The notes under the pieces were generated by a model. The model worked only from the letters and a program-made list of their open reading frames with translations. It had not been told where the DNA came from and did no database searches. Position numbers and translations under genes: made by a program. A stretch of 64,000 bases of DNA from Methanolobus vulcani (lineage in GTDB: Archaea > Halobacteriota > Methanosarcinia > Methanosarcinales > Methanosarcinaceae). Position 1 is the stretch's first letter. Every line of letters begins with the position of its first letter. Positions 34,506 through 44,240 of this stretch are shown here, one piece after another. Location of the stretch: NCBI RefSeq assembly GCF_900100715.1, contig NZ_FNCA01000006.1:18276-82275 (forward strand), given 5' to 3'.

Positions 34506-35921
34506 TTAATTGTCTGTTCCGGCTGCCTGTGTAGGACTTGCAAGACTGCCACCCAGATAAGCCACAGTTCCGCATATCAGCCCGATGAAAACCGGATGGA
34601 TAAGTGGGTTGCCAAAGAGCTGCCACAGGACAATGGAGCCAAAACTTGCAATAAGGCTTGCAATGAATCCGGTTGATGTACCGCGTTTCCAGTAAAGGCC
34701 GAAGAAAAGTGGTACGAAAACACAGCATGCGATAACCCCCATACTTACGGAAACAAGGGGCACGATAAGTTGTGGTACATCAATTGCAAAGAAAGCAGAG
34801 ACAATGATGATAACAACTCCGACCATTCTTGTTATCCTTAGCTCTGTATCATCTGTTGTTTCCGGTTTGAAGTACTTCAATATGTCTGAAGTAAGGGATG
34901 TTGTTGTAACAAGTACAATTGCACTCATAGTGGACATTGCGGCTGAAATAGCTGCAAGAAGAACTATGCTGTCAAATCCTGTTGGAAGAAGTGAAGTTGC
35001 AAGGAATGGCACAAGTCCGTCAGGGTTTGCGATGTAAGGTGCAAGCTGTTCCTGACTGAAAGCTCCGTATGCCAGAATTCCCAGTGAGAAGATACACAGG
35101 GCGTAGATTGTGATGGAGATCGGTCCGTATATTCCTGCAAATCTAACAACTCTCTTATCCTTTGCTGAGAACAGCATGATAAGCAGGTCAGGAAGTGCCA
35201 GCAGTCCAAGACTTATGGCAAAGGCAGTTCCGAATGTCTTTTGCCACGGAACCATGGCTCCACTCATGTTCAGTATATCTGCAGGAATAGCGGTCCATAT
35301 GTCAGCACCGCCGCCACTTGATATAAGTCCGCCATACAGGAATACGGCACCAACTAACATGATAAGTCCCTGAAGGAAACTGATCCAGAGAATGGCTGGC
35401 AGTCCACCGATCACATAATAGAGAGCAACAATTATTACAGCTATTATCAGTCCCTGAACATAGGTTACTCCTAGAAGTCCCTGGAAAAGATTTGCACATC
35501 CTTTAAAGATGGCAACCAGATAAACAGTGTACATCAGGAGCATTATGGCCGCAAGGAGCACCTTTCCTTTCTGGGAACCGTAGCGACGTTCCAGAAGCTG
35601 TGGCACTGTTTTTGCGTCGTATTCCTGTGAAGCTGCCCATATTTTTGGAGCAACAAGGAATGCTATACATGCAAAAGCAACGTGGAAGAAAACTGCCCAT
35701 ATTACCCATGGCAGTCCTGCAACCAGTCCGTATCCACCGCCTCCAAGGAATGAGGCTGCACTGAAATATGCTGCCATGTATGCTATACCGATAACAGCAG
35801 GGTGTGTGATATTACGGTCTGATATCACAAATCCTGAAAAGGTCCCCTGTTTGAGTTTCAATGATAAAAACAATATTCCGATAACGTATAAAACAAGAAG
35901 TATCTGGTTAATCATGGTCAC
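34506..35921 (-). CDS. Sodium:solute symporter family permease, copy 3 (divergent)
   Basis: About 471 residues with 13 predicted helices of the SSS family: GTFSGFVISDRNITHP, YMAAYFSAASFLGGGGYG, KTVPQLLERRYGSQKG, YVIGGLPAILWISFLQG and ISAAMSTMSAIVLVTTTSL. It is clearly more distant from the two tandem copies than they are from each other, closer to the pantothenate/proline-type branch in its N-terminal layout. The substrate is unknown. GTG 35921 and ATG 35915 are both possible starts; both lie inside the 3' end of a 29-aa leader gene, which implies coupling. Confidence 0.88.
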   Translation of the reverse strand: MTMINQILLVLYVIGILFLSLKLKQGTFSGFVISDRNITHPAVIGIAYMAAYFSAASFLGGGGYGLVAGLPWVIWAVFFHVAFACIAFLVAPKIWAASQEYDAKTVPQLLERRYGSQKGKVLLAAIMLLMYTVYLVAIFKGCANLFQGLLGVTYVQGLIIAVIIVALYYVIGGLPAILWISFLQGLIMLVGAVFLYGGLISSGGGADIWTAIPADILNMSGAMVPWQKTFGTAFAISLGLLALPDLLIMLFSAKDKRVVRFAGIYGPISITIYALCIFSLGILAYGAFSQEQLAPYIANPDGLVPFLATSLLPTGFDSIVLLAAISAAMSTMSAIVLVTTTSLTSDILKYFKPETTDDTELRITRMVGVVIIIVSAFFAIDVPQLIVPLVSVSMGVIACCVFVPLFFGLYWKRGTSTGFIASLIASFGSIVLWQLFGNPLIHPVFIGLICGTVAYLGGSLASPTQAAGTDN

Positions 35922-35997
35922 GCCTCAGTACGAAAAAGAAAGTTATTCCAAGCATAACAATAACAGCCGCAATTAAATATAGATAAGGCAATGGCAT
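35908..35997 (-). CDS. Tiny membrane protein upstream of the third symporter (29 aa)
   Basis: MPLPYLYLIAAVIVMLGITF followed by FFVLRRDHD: a single membrane helix with a basic-then-acidic end. GGAGG at 36006-36010 lies eight bases before ATG 35997, an ideal ribosome binding site. The stop overlaps the start of the symporter by about 10 bases. It is different in sequence from the two ~40-aa accessory proteins but has the same position, topology and overlap. Likely a functional equivalent. Confidence 0.65.
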   Translation of the reverse strand: MPLPYLYLIAAVIVMLGITFFFVLRRDHD

Positions 35998-36271
35998 CAG
36001 CTTTTCCTCCGTTCATCCACATAGCGGGGTTTGAAGTAAACTTCAGCTAAAATGTTGCGTATCAACACCAAGTATTAATCTCCTCCTTCAATGAACTAAA
36101 ATGTGCTTTAATGCACAATACAAAATATCAATATTTTAAAAAGGTTTTGATTACTTTGTACGGAATTTACTGCAATTAAGGTGAGCGGTAGCATATATCT
36201 GTGATGTGGTTCCTTTCTATGTTATACAAAATGACCTTACATTTTAATTCATATTACATGGAAATTCAACT

Positions 36272-37000
36272 ATGCCAGAAAAAACAAAAATAGAAGAGCT
36301 AGCTGATGAGTACAAAAACAGTTCTCCACAGGAGATACTCGAGTACGCACTAAACAGGTTTGGCAAGGATATCACCATTGCATTCAGTGGTGCCGAGGAC
36401 GTTGTGCTCATTGATATGGCTACAAAGATAATTCCTGAGGTAAGTGTTTTCTCTCTGGATACAGGTCGCCTCCATCCTGAAACATACAGTTTCTTCGATG
36501 TTGTAAAAGAGCACTATAAAATCCCGCTTGAGATTTTCTTCGCTAACAGGGAAAAGACCGAAGAACTTGTCCTGAAAAAGGGTATGTTCTCATTCTACAA
36601 AGACGGACATAGTGAATGTTGTGCTGCCAGAAAGGTGGATCCTCTCAGGCGTTCACTGAGCACAAGAGCTGCGTGGATAACAGGACAGCGCAAAGACCAG
36701 AGTCCGAATACACGTGCAAATATCCCTGTGATAGAGTTAGATCCTGTATTTGGAGATGGTAATCTTATAAAGTTCAATCCTCTGGCAAACTGGAGCTCAA
36801 AACAGGTCTGGGACTATATAAGGGAGAACAATGTTCCTTATAATGAGCTTCATGAGAAAGGATACGTTAGTATTGGATGTGAACCATGTACCAGGCCTGT
36901 CCTGCCGGGACAACATGAGCGCGAAGGACGCTGGTGGTGGGAAGAGGCTACAAAGAAGGAATGCGGTCTGCATTCAGGAAATATAAAGTCTCAAAAATGA
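36272..37000 (+). CDS. cysH: Adenylyl-sulfate (APS/PAPS) reductase, [4Fe-4S] type
   Basis: A 242-residue CysH-family reductase. The PP-loop [14 protein letters not shown] and [12 protein letters not shown] bind the nucleotide. Cys116-Cys117 in ECCAARK and Cys203/Cys206 in IGCEPCTRP are the four ligands of the [4Fe-4S] cluster found in APS-using enzymes. ECGLH near the C-terminus carries catalytic Cys231. [12 protein letters not shown] is also family-typical. It would reduce APS to sulfite. It precedes cysD by 91 bases, with ATTAATGGAGG before cysD, giving the operon cysH-cysD-cysN. No sulfite reductase is in the window. Confidence 0.92.
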   Translation: MPEKTKIEELADEYKNSSPQEILEYALNRFGKDITIAFSGAEDVVLIDMATKIIPEVSVFSLDTGRLHPETYSFFDVVKEHYKIPLEIFFANREKTEELVLKKGMFSFYKDGHSECCAARKVDPLRRSLSTRAAWITGQRKDQSPNTRANIPVIELDPVFGDGNLIKFNPLANWSSKQVWDYIRENNVPYNELHEKGYVSIGCEPCTRPVLPGQHEREGRWWWEEATKKECGLHSGNIKSQK

Positions 37001-37091
37001 CAGAAGGCCGGGAATATCATATCAATGGACAATTCTAAGGACAATTACGAATGTCACTGAAATCACCTATAACAATTAATGGAGGTTCTGC

Positions 37092-38000
37092 ATGAAAACT
37101 ACGGAAGAATCTTACCATCTTTCAAATCTGAAAACACTTGAAGCTGAAAGTATTGGTATCATCAGGGAAGTAGCTGCGGAGTTCGAGAATCCTGTAATGC
37201 TGTATTCTGTGGGAAAGGATTCATCGGTAATGACCCATCTTGCTATCAAGGCCTTTTACCCTAAAAAAGTGCCTTTCCCGTTGTTGCATATCGATACCGG
37301 ATACAAGTTCCCTGAAATGTATGAATTCAGAGATGAGTATACAAAGAAAAATGGGCTTGACCTGAGGGTTCTTAGGAATGAGGAAGCTCTCAAAAGAGGA
37401 GTGAATCCTCTCTCAGTTGGAACTGTCAAGTGCTGTGCAGATCTTAAAACAAAAGCACTTCTTGATTCACTGAAAGAAGGCGGCTATGATGCTGCATTCG
37501 GAGGTGCAAGAAGGGATGAGGAGAAATCAAGGGCAAAGGAGAGGATATATTCTTTCCGTGACAAACATGGTCAGTGGAATCCAAAGAACCAGAAGCCTGA
37601 ACTGTGGAACCTCTTCAATTCAAAGATAGACCAAGGGGAATCAATCAGGGTATTCCCACTTTCTAACTGGACAGAGCTTGATATCTGGACTTACATCTAT
37701 CATGAGAATATCGATATTGTTCCTCTCTACTTTGCGAAGGAAAGACCTGTTATTGAAAAGAATGGCCAGCTTATTCCTGTTTATACAGATGAGTATGAGG
37801 ACGAGGTCAAGGATGTTATGTGTCGCTTCAGGACGCTTGGATGCCATTATTGTACAGGTGCAGTGAGGTCTGAGGCTGATACTCTGGAGAAGATCATCGA
37901 GGAGATGATGGTTGCACGTCACTCAGAGCGTATTACAAGGGTGATAGACCACGATCAGGATAGCTCTATGGAGCAAAAGAAGAGGGAGGGATACTTTTGA
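37092..38000 (+). CDS. cysD: Sulfate adenylyltransferase subunit 2
   Basis: A 302-residue ATP-sulfurylase small subunit, nearly identical in layout to bacterial CysD. It has [15 protein letters not shown] (PP-loop), [34 protein letters not shown], and the C-terminal [20 protein letters not shown]. With CysN it makes APS and pyrophosphate from ATP and sulfate, with GTP hydrolysis as drive. Start ATG 37092 has GGAGG eight bases upstream. The stop overlaps the TTG start of cysN. Such close similarity to bacterial enzymes suggests acquisition by transfer. Confidence 0.95.
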   Translation: MKTTEESYHLSNLKTLEAESIGIIREVAAEFENPVMLYSVGKDSSVMTHLAIKAFYPKKVPFPLLHIDTGYKFPEMYEFRDEYTKKNGLDLRVLRNEEALKRGVNPLSVGTVKCCADLKTKALLDSLKEGGYDAAFGGARRDEEKSRAKERIYSFRDKHGQWNPKNQKPELWNLFNSKIDQGESIRVFPLSNWTELDIWTYIYHENIDIVPLYFAKERPVIEKNGQLIPVYTDEYEDEVKDVMCRFRTLGCHYCTGAVRSEADTLEKIIEEMMVARHSERITRVIDHDQDSSMEQKKREGYF

Positions 38001-39541
38001 GTTCCGAATCTCTCATCGAACAGAGCCAGAATATCGATCTGCTGCGCTTTGCCACTGCAGGTAGTGTCGATGATGGAAAATCCACTCTCATAGGCAGGTT
38101 GCTCTACGATTCAAAATCAATATTCGAGGATCAGCTAAACACTATTAAGACCTTTTCCAGAACCCACAGGAATCAGGAAATAGATTATTCACTGGTTACC
38201 GACGGTCTGAAGTCGGAAAGAGAGCAGGGAATAACCATAGATGTTGCTTACAGGTTCTTCTCAACTCCAAAGAGACGCTTCATTATTGCTGACACACCGG
38301 GTCATGAACAATATACAAGGAACATGGCTACAGGTGCATCCAATGCATCACTTGCTCTGATCCTTATTGATGCAAGGAACGGAGTTGTTACACAAACTAA
38401 AAGGCATTCATTCATCTCATCACTTCTTGGTATCCGTAACTTCGTTATTGCTGTCAATAAGATGGATCTGGTAGACTATTCGCAAGAGGTGTTCGAGAAT
38501 ATTGTGAATGAGTTCAATGCTTTTGCTGACAAGTTAGCGGATGAATCTGTTTACTATATTCCAATAAGTGCGCTTGAAGGCGATAATGTCATTGAGCGAA
38601 GTGAGAATATGCCCTGGTATAAGGGTTCCACATTGCTTGACTATCTGGAGAATGTGAACGTTTCCGGTGGGCGTAATATGAATGATCTCAGGTTCCCTGT
38701 CCAGTATGTGAATTGGGGTGGTGGCGATGATTTCAGGGGTTATTGTGGTACAATAGCTTCAGGTGTGGTCCATAAAGGTGATAAAATAAGGGTGCTTCCA
38801 TCTGGTAAGACAAGCAAGGTCTCAAGGATTGTAACTTATGATGGAGACTTAGATTATGCCTTTGCTCCTATGGCAGTGACACTTTGTCTTGAAGATGATA
38901 TCGATATAAGTCGCGGTGATATGATCGCCAAGGCAGACGATATTCCTGCTATTGCCGGTAGTTTTGAGGCGAATATAGTCTGGATGGACAACACTCCGAT
39001 GGAGATTGGTAAGGATTACCTGATCAAGCATACAACCAGTGTAGTAAAGGGTAATTTCGAAGAAGTGATACATGAGTTCGACCCTGACGATATCAGCATG
39101 AAGTCATCGCAGTCCCTGGGACTGAATAGTATCGGTAAGGCCAAGGTTGAATTGAAGAGTCCGGTATTTGCAGATCTCTATTCCGAGAACAGGGCAACTG
39201 GTTCTTTTATAGTTATTGACCCTCACACGAATCAAACCGCTGCTGCTGGTATGGTAACAAAATACAAACAGGTATCACCTGATAAAGGATGCAAATCTGT
39301 AAAGGTCAGGGTCATTTCCTATCCTGCTGACAAAAAAGAAGAAGCAATGGCAAAATATGATCGTCTTTCCATGCATGGTACACATTGCATTTATGTGGAT
39401 GATGATCTCCTGAAGGAAACTCTCCGTAAGGGAAAATCAGTTGACAGTGACGAATATTCTGAAATGATAGAGAACCTGTGTAAGATAGTTACAAGATCTG
39501 GTGTATCAGTTGTTGTATGCTCGGACAATTTTAAAAGTTGA
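37997..39541 (+). CDS. cysN: Sulfate adenylyltransferase subunit 1 (GTPase)
   Basis: A 514-residue EF-Tu-like GTPase subunit. G1 is [16 protein letters not shown], switch I includes the [14 protein letters not shown] stretch, G3 is [18 protein letters not shown] and G4 is AVNKMDLV. It ends after the beta-barrel domains and has an extra ~80 residues (from [12 protein letters not shown]) but no complete APS kinase domain: no second P-loop of the CysC kind is seen. That tail resembles the C-terminal part of a kinase without its catalytic motifs. Start TTG 37997 overlaps the cysD stop. The extra tail should be compared with CysN/C fusions. Confidence 0.92.
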   Translation: MSSESLIEQSQNIDLLRFATAGSVDDGKSTLIGRLLYDSKSIFEDQLNTIKTFSRTHRNQEIDYSLVTDGLKSEREQGITIDVAYRFFSTPKRRFIIADTPGHEQYTRNMATGASNASLALILIDARNGVVTQTKRHSFISSLLGIRNFVIAVNKMDLVDYSQEVFENIVNEFNAFADKLADESVYYIPISALEGDNVIERSENMPWYKGSTLLDYLENVNVSGGRNMNDLRFPVQYVNWGGGDDFRGYCGTIASGVVHKGDKIRVLPSGKTSKVSRIVTYDGDLDYAFAPMAVTLCLEDDIDISRGDMIAKADDIPAIAGSFEANIVWMDNTPMEIGKDYLIKHTTSVVKGNFEEVIHEFDPDDISMKSSQSLGLNSIGKAKVELKSPVFADLYSENRATGSFIVIDPHTNQTAAAGMVTKYKQVSPDKGCKSVKVRVISYPADKKEEAMAKYDRLSMHGTHCIYVDDDLLKETLRKGKSVDSDEYSEMIENLCKIVTRSGVSVVVCSDNFKS

Positions 39542-39549
39542 ATTTAGAT

Positions 39550-39590
39550 AACGCCATCTGTTTAAGGTGGCGTTCTTCATCTTTTTTGTT
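39550..39590 (+). terminator. Terminator of cysH-cysD-cysN
   Basis: AACGCCATC (39550-39558), loop TGTTTAA, GGTGGCGTT (39566-39574): nine pairs with one G-U, then CTTCATCTTTTTT. It lies 8 bases after the cysN stop and ends the operon clearly. Confidence 0.85.
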
Positions 39591-39753
39591 CTTTTTTGAT
39601 TAGTCCTATGAACTCCAAAAATCTACCGTCAAAACATTTATATTTCATCAAACAAGTGCATAGGTCAGCATTAATCGATATATGGATTCATATTCCACAT
39701 ATGCATATCTTAAACTCGCTTTCTTATCTTCTAATTATCTTCATTCAAGAGGA

Positions 39754-41637
39754 ATGACATTGACCGGTAAACGTATACTAATGGGCAACGAAGCCATTGC
39801 TTTTGGAGCCATGAAAGCTGGCCTCCAGATCGCAAGCGGTTATCCTGGCACACCATCCAGTGAGGTCATGGAAACTATCATTTCACATGCAAAAAAGTAC
39901 GGCATCTATGCCGAATGGGCAACCAATGAGAAAGTAGCACTTGAAACAGCAGTCGGAGCTGCATATTCCGGTGCGAACACTATAGTAACAATGAAACAGG
40001 TCGGCTTGAATGTAGCTTCAGACCCTCTCATGAGTCTTTCCTACATAGGCATCAAAGGCTCACTTGTAATTCTCGTTTCCGATGATCCCGGACCACATTC
40101 GTCCCAGACCGAGCAGGACACAAGAGCGTTCGGTCACTTTTCCAACATTCCGGTTCTTGATCCCTCAAACCCACAGGAAGCCTATGACATGACAAAACTG
40201 GCCTTTAAGCTTTCACATGAGCTTGAAACTCCGGTTATACTGAGAACGACTACAAGGGTTTCCCACGGCTGCGAGGATGTGCTTATCGAGGATATCGATC
40301 CGGTATCAAAGGACATTGAAGGATTTGTGAAAGACAGCAGATGGATTATATTCCCAAAACTGACAGCCCAGCGCCATCCTCTTCTTGAAGAGCTGCAGGT
40401 CAAAATGTCTGACCTTTTCTCAGAGTACTTTAACGATAATACTTTCAACTCTATCACAAAAGGAAGCAGCAAGATAGGAATTGCAGCTTCCGGTGTTTCC
40501 TCTCTTTACGCAAAGGAAGCAATAAAGGAGCATTCTGATGTTTTCTCCATTTTCAAAGCAGGCACTGCATATCCTTTCCCGGAAAAAGCGGCTCTTGAGT
40601 TCATGAAAGGTTTAACCGATCTGATAGTTGTGGAGGAACTTGACCCTTATATGGAAGAACAGTTCCTGCAGATAGCAGGCAAATATCATCTTAGTATCAA
40701 TATCCGCGGAAAGAAGAACGGTTCTTTCCCTGTAAGTGGCGAGTATAATGTTGATGTTGTTGTCGATAGCATCAACCGTGTACTTGATAAAATAGGTACT
40801 GAGAATATCGTTCTCTCTCATTCAACTGCAGCTGTAAAACCAGAGGATATTCCACCACTTCCAATTCGTGCTCCGACATTATGTGCAGGTTGCATGCACC
40901 GCACAGTATTCTATGCTTTCAAGAAAGCCGCTGCTAAAATGAAAAAGCAGTCAGGAATCGATTCTGTATTCTCAGGTGATATTGGATGTTACACTCTTGG
41001 AAATGCCCGTCCTCTTAACATGGTGGACACCTGTCTTTGTATGGGTGCAGGCATAAGCATTGCAGCAGGTCTTTCTCATACTCCTGAATTCATGCAGGGT
41101 AAGAAAGCAAAACAGGTGGCCTTCATAGGAGATTCCACATTCTTCCATTCGGGAATTGCTGCTGTGGTCAGTGCTGTCTATAATAATGCTGACATAACGA
41201 TTGCAGTGCTTGATAATCGCACAACAGCAATGACAGGACACCAGCCTCATCCTGGTATAGGTTTGACAGCCATGGGTTCACCTGCAAAGATGATCGATAT
41301 TGCAGAAGTTCTCAAAAGCTGTGGCGTCGGCATGGTAAAGACAATTGAAGCCGATGACCTCGATAAGTGTATGGATATAGCCATCGAGGCAATGGAATTT
41401 GAAGGTCCGTCTGCTGTGGTGTTCAAAGGTAAATGTGTTGCTATATGCAAGGCAACAGGACAATATGTCGTTGATGAGGACAAATGCACCAACTGTAAGT
41501 TATGCATCAACCAGCTTGGTTGTCCTGCCATATTCTCAATCGCATCTGGAATTCCGGTAATTCAGGACACATGCAGTGGCTGTGGCCTGTGTGCACAGAT
41601 ATGTCCGGCTGGTGCAATTGTACTGAAGGAGGCCTGA
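39754..41637 (+). CDS. iorA: Indolepyruvate:ferredoxin oxidoreductase, alpha subunit
   Basis: About 627 residues. It begins GKRILMGNEAIAFGAMKAG, the usual IorA start, which supports ATG 39754; an in-frame ATG 39682 would add 24 unusual residues. The thiamine diphosphate domain has PTLCAGCMHRTVFYAF and GDIGCYTLG...VDTCLCMGAG. A C-terminal ferredoxin domain has CTNCKLCINQLGCP and CSGCGLCAQICP, for two clusters. It oxidatively decarboxylates aryl pyruvates to aryl-acyl-CoA, or the reverse for biosynthesis. Followed at 2 bases by iorB. Confidence 0.93.
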   Translation: MTLTGKRILMGNEAIAFGAMKAGLQIASGYPGTPSSEVMETIISHAKKYGIYAEWATNEKVALETAVGAAYSGANTIVTMKQVGLNVASDPLMSLSYIGIKGSLVILVSDDPGPHSSQTEQDTRAFGHFSNIPVLDPSNPQEAYDMTKLAFKLSHELETPVILRTTTRVSHGCEDVLIEDIDPVSKDIEGFVKDSRWIIFPKLTAQRHPLLEELQVKMSDLFSEYFNDNTFNSITKGSSKIGIAASGVSSLYAKEAIKEHSDVFSIFKAGTAYPFPEKAALEFMKGLTDLIVVEELDPYMEEQFLQIAGKYHLSINIRGKKNGSFPVSGEYNVDVVVDSINRVLDKIGTENIVLSHSTAAVKPEDIPPLPIRAPTLCAGCMHRTVFYAFKKAAAKMKKQSGIDSVFSGDIGCYTLGNARPLNMVDTCLCMGAGISIAAGLSHTPEFMQGKKAKQVAFIGDSTFFHSGIAAVVSAVYNNADITIAVLDNRTTAMTGHQPHPGIGLTAMGSPAKMIDIAEVLKSCGVGMVKTIEADDLDKCMDIAIEAMEFEGPSAVVFKGKCVAICKATGQYVVDEDKCTNCKLCINQLGCPAIFSIASGIPVIQDTCSGCGLCAQICPAGAIVLKEA

Positions 41638-41639
41638 AA

Positions 41640-42260
41640 ATGAAATTCGATATTATCATTGCAGGTGTCGGTGGTCAGGGTGTTGTGCTGGCTTCCCGTT
41701 TGCTTGCTACCGCTGCCATGGATGCAGGTTATCATGTAGCCACTGCCGAAACCATAGGAATGGCCCAGAGGGAAGGTTCTGTTACCAGCCATGTGAGAAT
41801 TGGTGAGGATGTATGCGGTTCACTTATACCACATGGAAAAGCAGACCTGCTTATAGGTCTTGAACCTGCCGAGGCTGCAAGGAATATTCTTTTCCTTGGA
41901 AAAGATGGTAATATGCTTGTCAATGAGCATGCCATTATGCCTTCAACACAGGGTTTCGATGAATACGACCCAGAAACGATTCTGAAATTCCTGAAGGACA
42001 GTTGTCCGCAAACCATTACAGCTGATTTCACCGGACTTGCAAGGGATGCCGGAACATACAAGGCTGCTAATGTTGCCATGATAGCAGCGGCAGCAGGTGC
42101 TGGTCTTCTTCCATTCTCCGAAGAATATCTGTGGGGTGTGCTTGAGAAGATGATTCCTGAAAAGTACAGGGAAGTCAACCGCAGGGTCTTTGATAATGCT
42201 ATTGAAAGTGTTTCAGGAAAATCAGAAAAATCCGGCAAGGAAGCAAATGAGGCTAAATGA
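41640..42260 (+). CDS. iorB: Indolepyruvate:ferredoxin oxidoreductase, beta subunit
   Basis: A 206-residue gamma/beta-type subunit: FDIIIAGVGGQGVVLASRLL, TAETIGMAQREGSVTSHVRIG and the later TGLARDAGTYKAANVAMIAA, as in IorB. Start ATG 41640 has GGAGG upstream within the end of iorA; in-frame upstream ATGs lie inside iorA and are not used. It is separated from paaK by 16 bases, giving the iorA-iorB-paaK operon. Confidence 0.93.
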   Translation: MKFDIIIAGVGGQGVVLASRLLATAAMDAGYHVATAETIGMAQREGSVTSHVRIGEDVCGSLIPHGKADLLIGLEPAEAARNILFLGKDGNMLVNEHAIMPSTQGFDEYDPETILKFLKDSCPQTITADFTGLARDAGTYKAANVAMIAAAAGAGLLPFSEEYLWGVLEKMIPEKYREVNRRVFDNAIESVSGKSEKSGKEANEAK

Positions 42261-42276
42261 TCACAGGGTGAGTTGA

Positions 42277-43611
42277 ATGTGTAACTGTCATGATAATAAC
42301 GGCAAGAAGCTTGCAGATAAAGAGAATAACGATGCTGATTACCGCAATCTCTGTGATTATGATACATCCGTGGAAACAAGAACTGCCAGTCTTATGGCCC
42401 TTCTGAAAAGAGTTACTGAAGGCAGTCCATTTTACAGGAAAAAATTTGCAGAAGCAGGCGTTGACATTAACGAGATAAAATCTCTTGAAGATATCAGCAA
42501 GCTTCCTTTCACTACAAAAGAAGAACTCAGGGATGCCTATCCACTGGGGCTGCAGGCTGTTCCCGATGAAGAAATCGTGAGAATACATTCATCTTCCGGA
42601 ACAACCGGAAGTCCTGTTATAATCCCGTACACAAAGGGTGATGTGGAAATCTGGGCTGATATGATGATGCGCTGCTATAAGATGGCAGGGCTCACAAATA
42701 CGGACAGGATACAGATAACTCCCGGTTACGGATTATGGACCGCAGGTATCGGATTCCAGGCAGGTGCGGAACTTCTGGGTGCAATGGCTGTTCCTATGGG
42801 TCCGGGAAACACAGAGAAACAACTTCGGATGATGCAGGATCTGAAATCTACAGCTCTTGCGAGCACTTCATCCTATGCTCTCCTTCTTGCAGAGGAGATT
42901 ACAAAAAGAGGACTGAAGGACAAGATACACCTGACTACGGGTATTATAGGTTCTGAACGATGGAGTCCTAAAATGAGAGCACGTATCGAAGACGAACTGG
43001 GAATAGATACCTATGATATCTTTGGCCTGACCGAGATTTACGGACCTGGAATTGCTCTTGACTGTTCACTGCACGATGGTCTTCATTACTGGTCTGACCA
43101 TCTGCTCTTTGAGATAATAGACCCCGTGACAGGTGAAACCCTGCCGGATGGAACCCTCGGTGAGCTTGTGATTACCACACTCACAAAAGAAGGTGCTCCG
43201 CTCATACGTTACAGGACAAGGGACCTGACACGTATCTACCCGGAACCATGTAAATGCGGATGTCCTTTCCCGCGTATTGACCGTCTGCTGGGACGTACTG
43301 ATGACCGCATCAAGATCAAGGCTGTGAATGTCTACCCCGGACAGATAGAGGATGTCATCATGAGGGTGGAAGGTGTTAGCAGTGAATACCAGATCATCCT
43401 TGAAAGGGAAGGCGGAAGGGACAGTATGCTCTTCAGGGTTGAGATCGAGAATGCTGATGACCCAGAGGTCAACAAAGAAAGATCAAAGCAGATGAACAAG
43501 GCTTTCCATGATTTCATAGGTGTAAGCGTTGATGTGGAATGTGTTCCGATTGGAGCATTGCCACGTAGTGAAAAGAAGAGTAAAAGAGTTATTGATAACA
43601 GGGAAATGTGA
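42277..43611 (+). CDS. paaK: Phenylacetate-CoA ligase
   Basis: A 444-residue PaaK-type acyl-adenylate ligase. It has the AMP-binding loop HSSSGTTGSPVIIPYT, FGLTEIYGPG and RYRTRDLTRIY, with DDRIKIKAVNVYPGQIED as the C-terminal hinge. The N-terminal ~30 residues (MCNCHDNNGKKLADK...) form a Cys/Asp-rich extension not seen in bacterial PaaK. It would join arylacetates to CoA with ATP. With IorAB it interconverts aryl acids, aryl-acyl-CoA and aryl pyruvates, a known route to aromatic amino acids in methanogens. Start ATG 42277 with GGGTGA upstream. Confidence 0.92.
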   Translation: MCNCHDNNGKKLADKENNDADYRNLCDYDTSVETRTASLMALLKRVTEGSPFYRKKFAEAGVDINEIKSLEDISKLPFTTKEELRDAYPLGLQAVPDEEIVRIHSSSGTTGSPVIIPYTKGDVEIWADMMMRCYKMAGLTNTDRIQITPGYGLWTAGIGFQAGAELLGAMAVPMGPGNTEKQLRMMQDLKSTALASTSSYALLLAEEITKRGLKDKIHLTTGIIGSERWSPKMRARIEDELGIDTYDIFGLTEIYGPGIALDCSLHDGLHYWSDHLLFEIIDPVTGETLPDGTLGELVITTLTKEGAPLIRYRTRDLTRIYPEPCKCGCPFPRIDRLLGRTDDRIKIKAVNVYPGQIEDVIMRVEGVSSEYQIILEREGGRDSMLFRVEIENADDPEVNKERSKQMNKAFHDFIGVSVDVECVPIGALPRSEKKSKRVIDNREM

Positions 43612-43632
43612 ATTAGTCTTTACTAAATGTTT

Positions 43633-43956
43633 TCACAAATTTTTTTTGTTATCATTTTTACTAATGTTATTTTCTTCACTTGTAACGCAATCACTGTCTT
43701 TTGAAACTAATATGTTAAGTTGGTCTATCTTGTCATTTAAATAGACAAACATGAGAATTAGCAACACTACCAGCACTATAAATACAAAAGATATTTTATT
43801 CTCTACTGTTAAACCTGTGTAGTATGCATAAATGTTTGTATTGAATCCAATTGTGCTAAAAATGACTAATAATGCTGAAAATGTCATAATTTTTGTAGGA
43901 ATATAATTTCCAAAATGACGATTTATTTGTCTATCAATCCATTCTGAAAATGACAT
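43633..43956 (-). CDS. Small two-helix membrane protein
   Basis: A 107-residue protein. After a charged N-terminus (SEWIDRQINRHFG) there are two membrane helices (~22-46 and ~54-73) and a hydrophilic tail of about 30 residues rich in Asp, Ser and Asn (SKDSDCVTSEENNISKNDNK). It has no recognised family. Its start is one base after the stop of the 58-aa upstream gene, so the two form a pair. AT content is higher than in neighbouring genes, which could mean recent acquisition. Confidence 0.6.
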   Translation of the reverse strand: MSFSEWIDRQINRHFGNYIPTKIMTFSALLVIFSTIGFNTNIYAYYTGLTVENKISFVFIVLVVLLILMFVYLNDKIDQLNILVSKDSDCVTSEENNISKNDNKKNL

Positions 43957-43957
43957 T

Positions 43958-44134
43958 TTATCTCCCTTTCAACAATGTGGCAAAAATAGCCAGTCCCATT
44001 AGAATGAACCCTAAAGTAAAAATTCCACTGAATTGCACAACACCTGTTGCATCTTCCAGTGCAGGAAGGACAACAAAAAGAAAAACAATAATCATAGCGA
44101 GTGCACTTATACCCGCAGCTAGTCCATCACTCAT
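43958..44134 (-). CDS. Tiny two-helix membrane protein (58 aa)
   Basis: Starts MSDGLAAGISALAMIIVFLF and continues to LKGR, with two membrane helices separated by PALEDATGVVQFSG. The stop TAA is separated by one base from the ATG of the next gene, which has no other clear upstream signal. Hence a coupled two-gene unit of small membrane proteins. The size and topology recall holins or transporter accessory subunits; neither is shown. Confidence 0.55.
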   Translation of the reverse strand: MSDGLAAGISALAMIIVFLFVVLPALEDATGVVQFSGIFTLGFILMGLAIFATLLKGR

Positions 44135-44240
44135 ATTATTACTTCTATCTTACTATTAATTATTGTATATTTTGATGCAATATTATAAACTTTATGACTT
44201 ATGGTCGGAAATTAGAATGTCCTTTATTTCAAGATGATTA

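Noticed and set aside
41732-42379. 215-codon antisense frame over iorB
   Set aside because: It is fully inside the coding region of iorB and the start of paaK on the other strand, and is rich in Ser/Pro/Leu as expected for a shadow frame.
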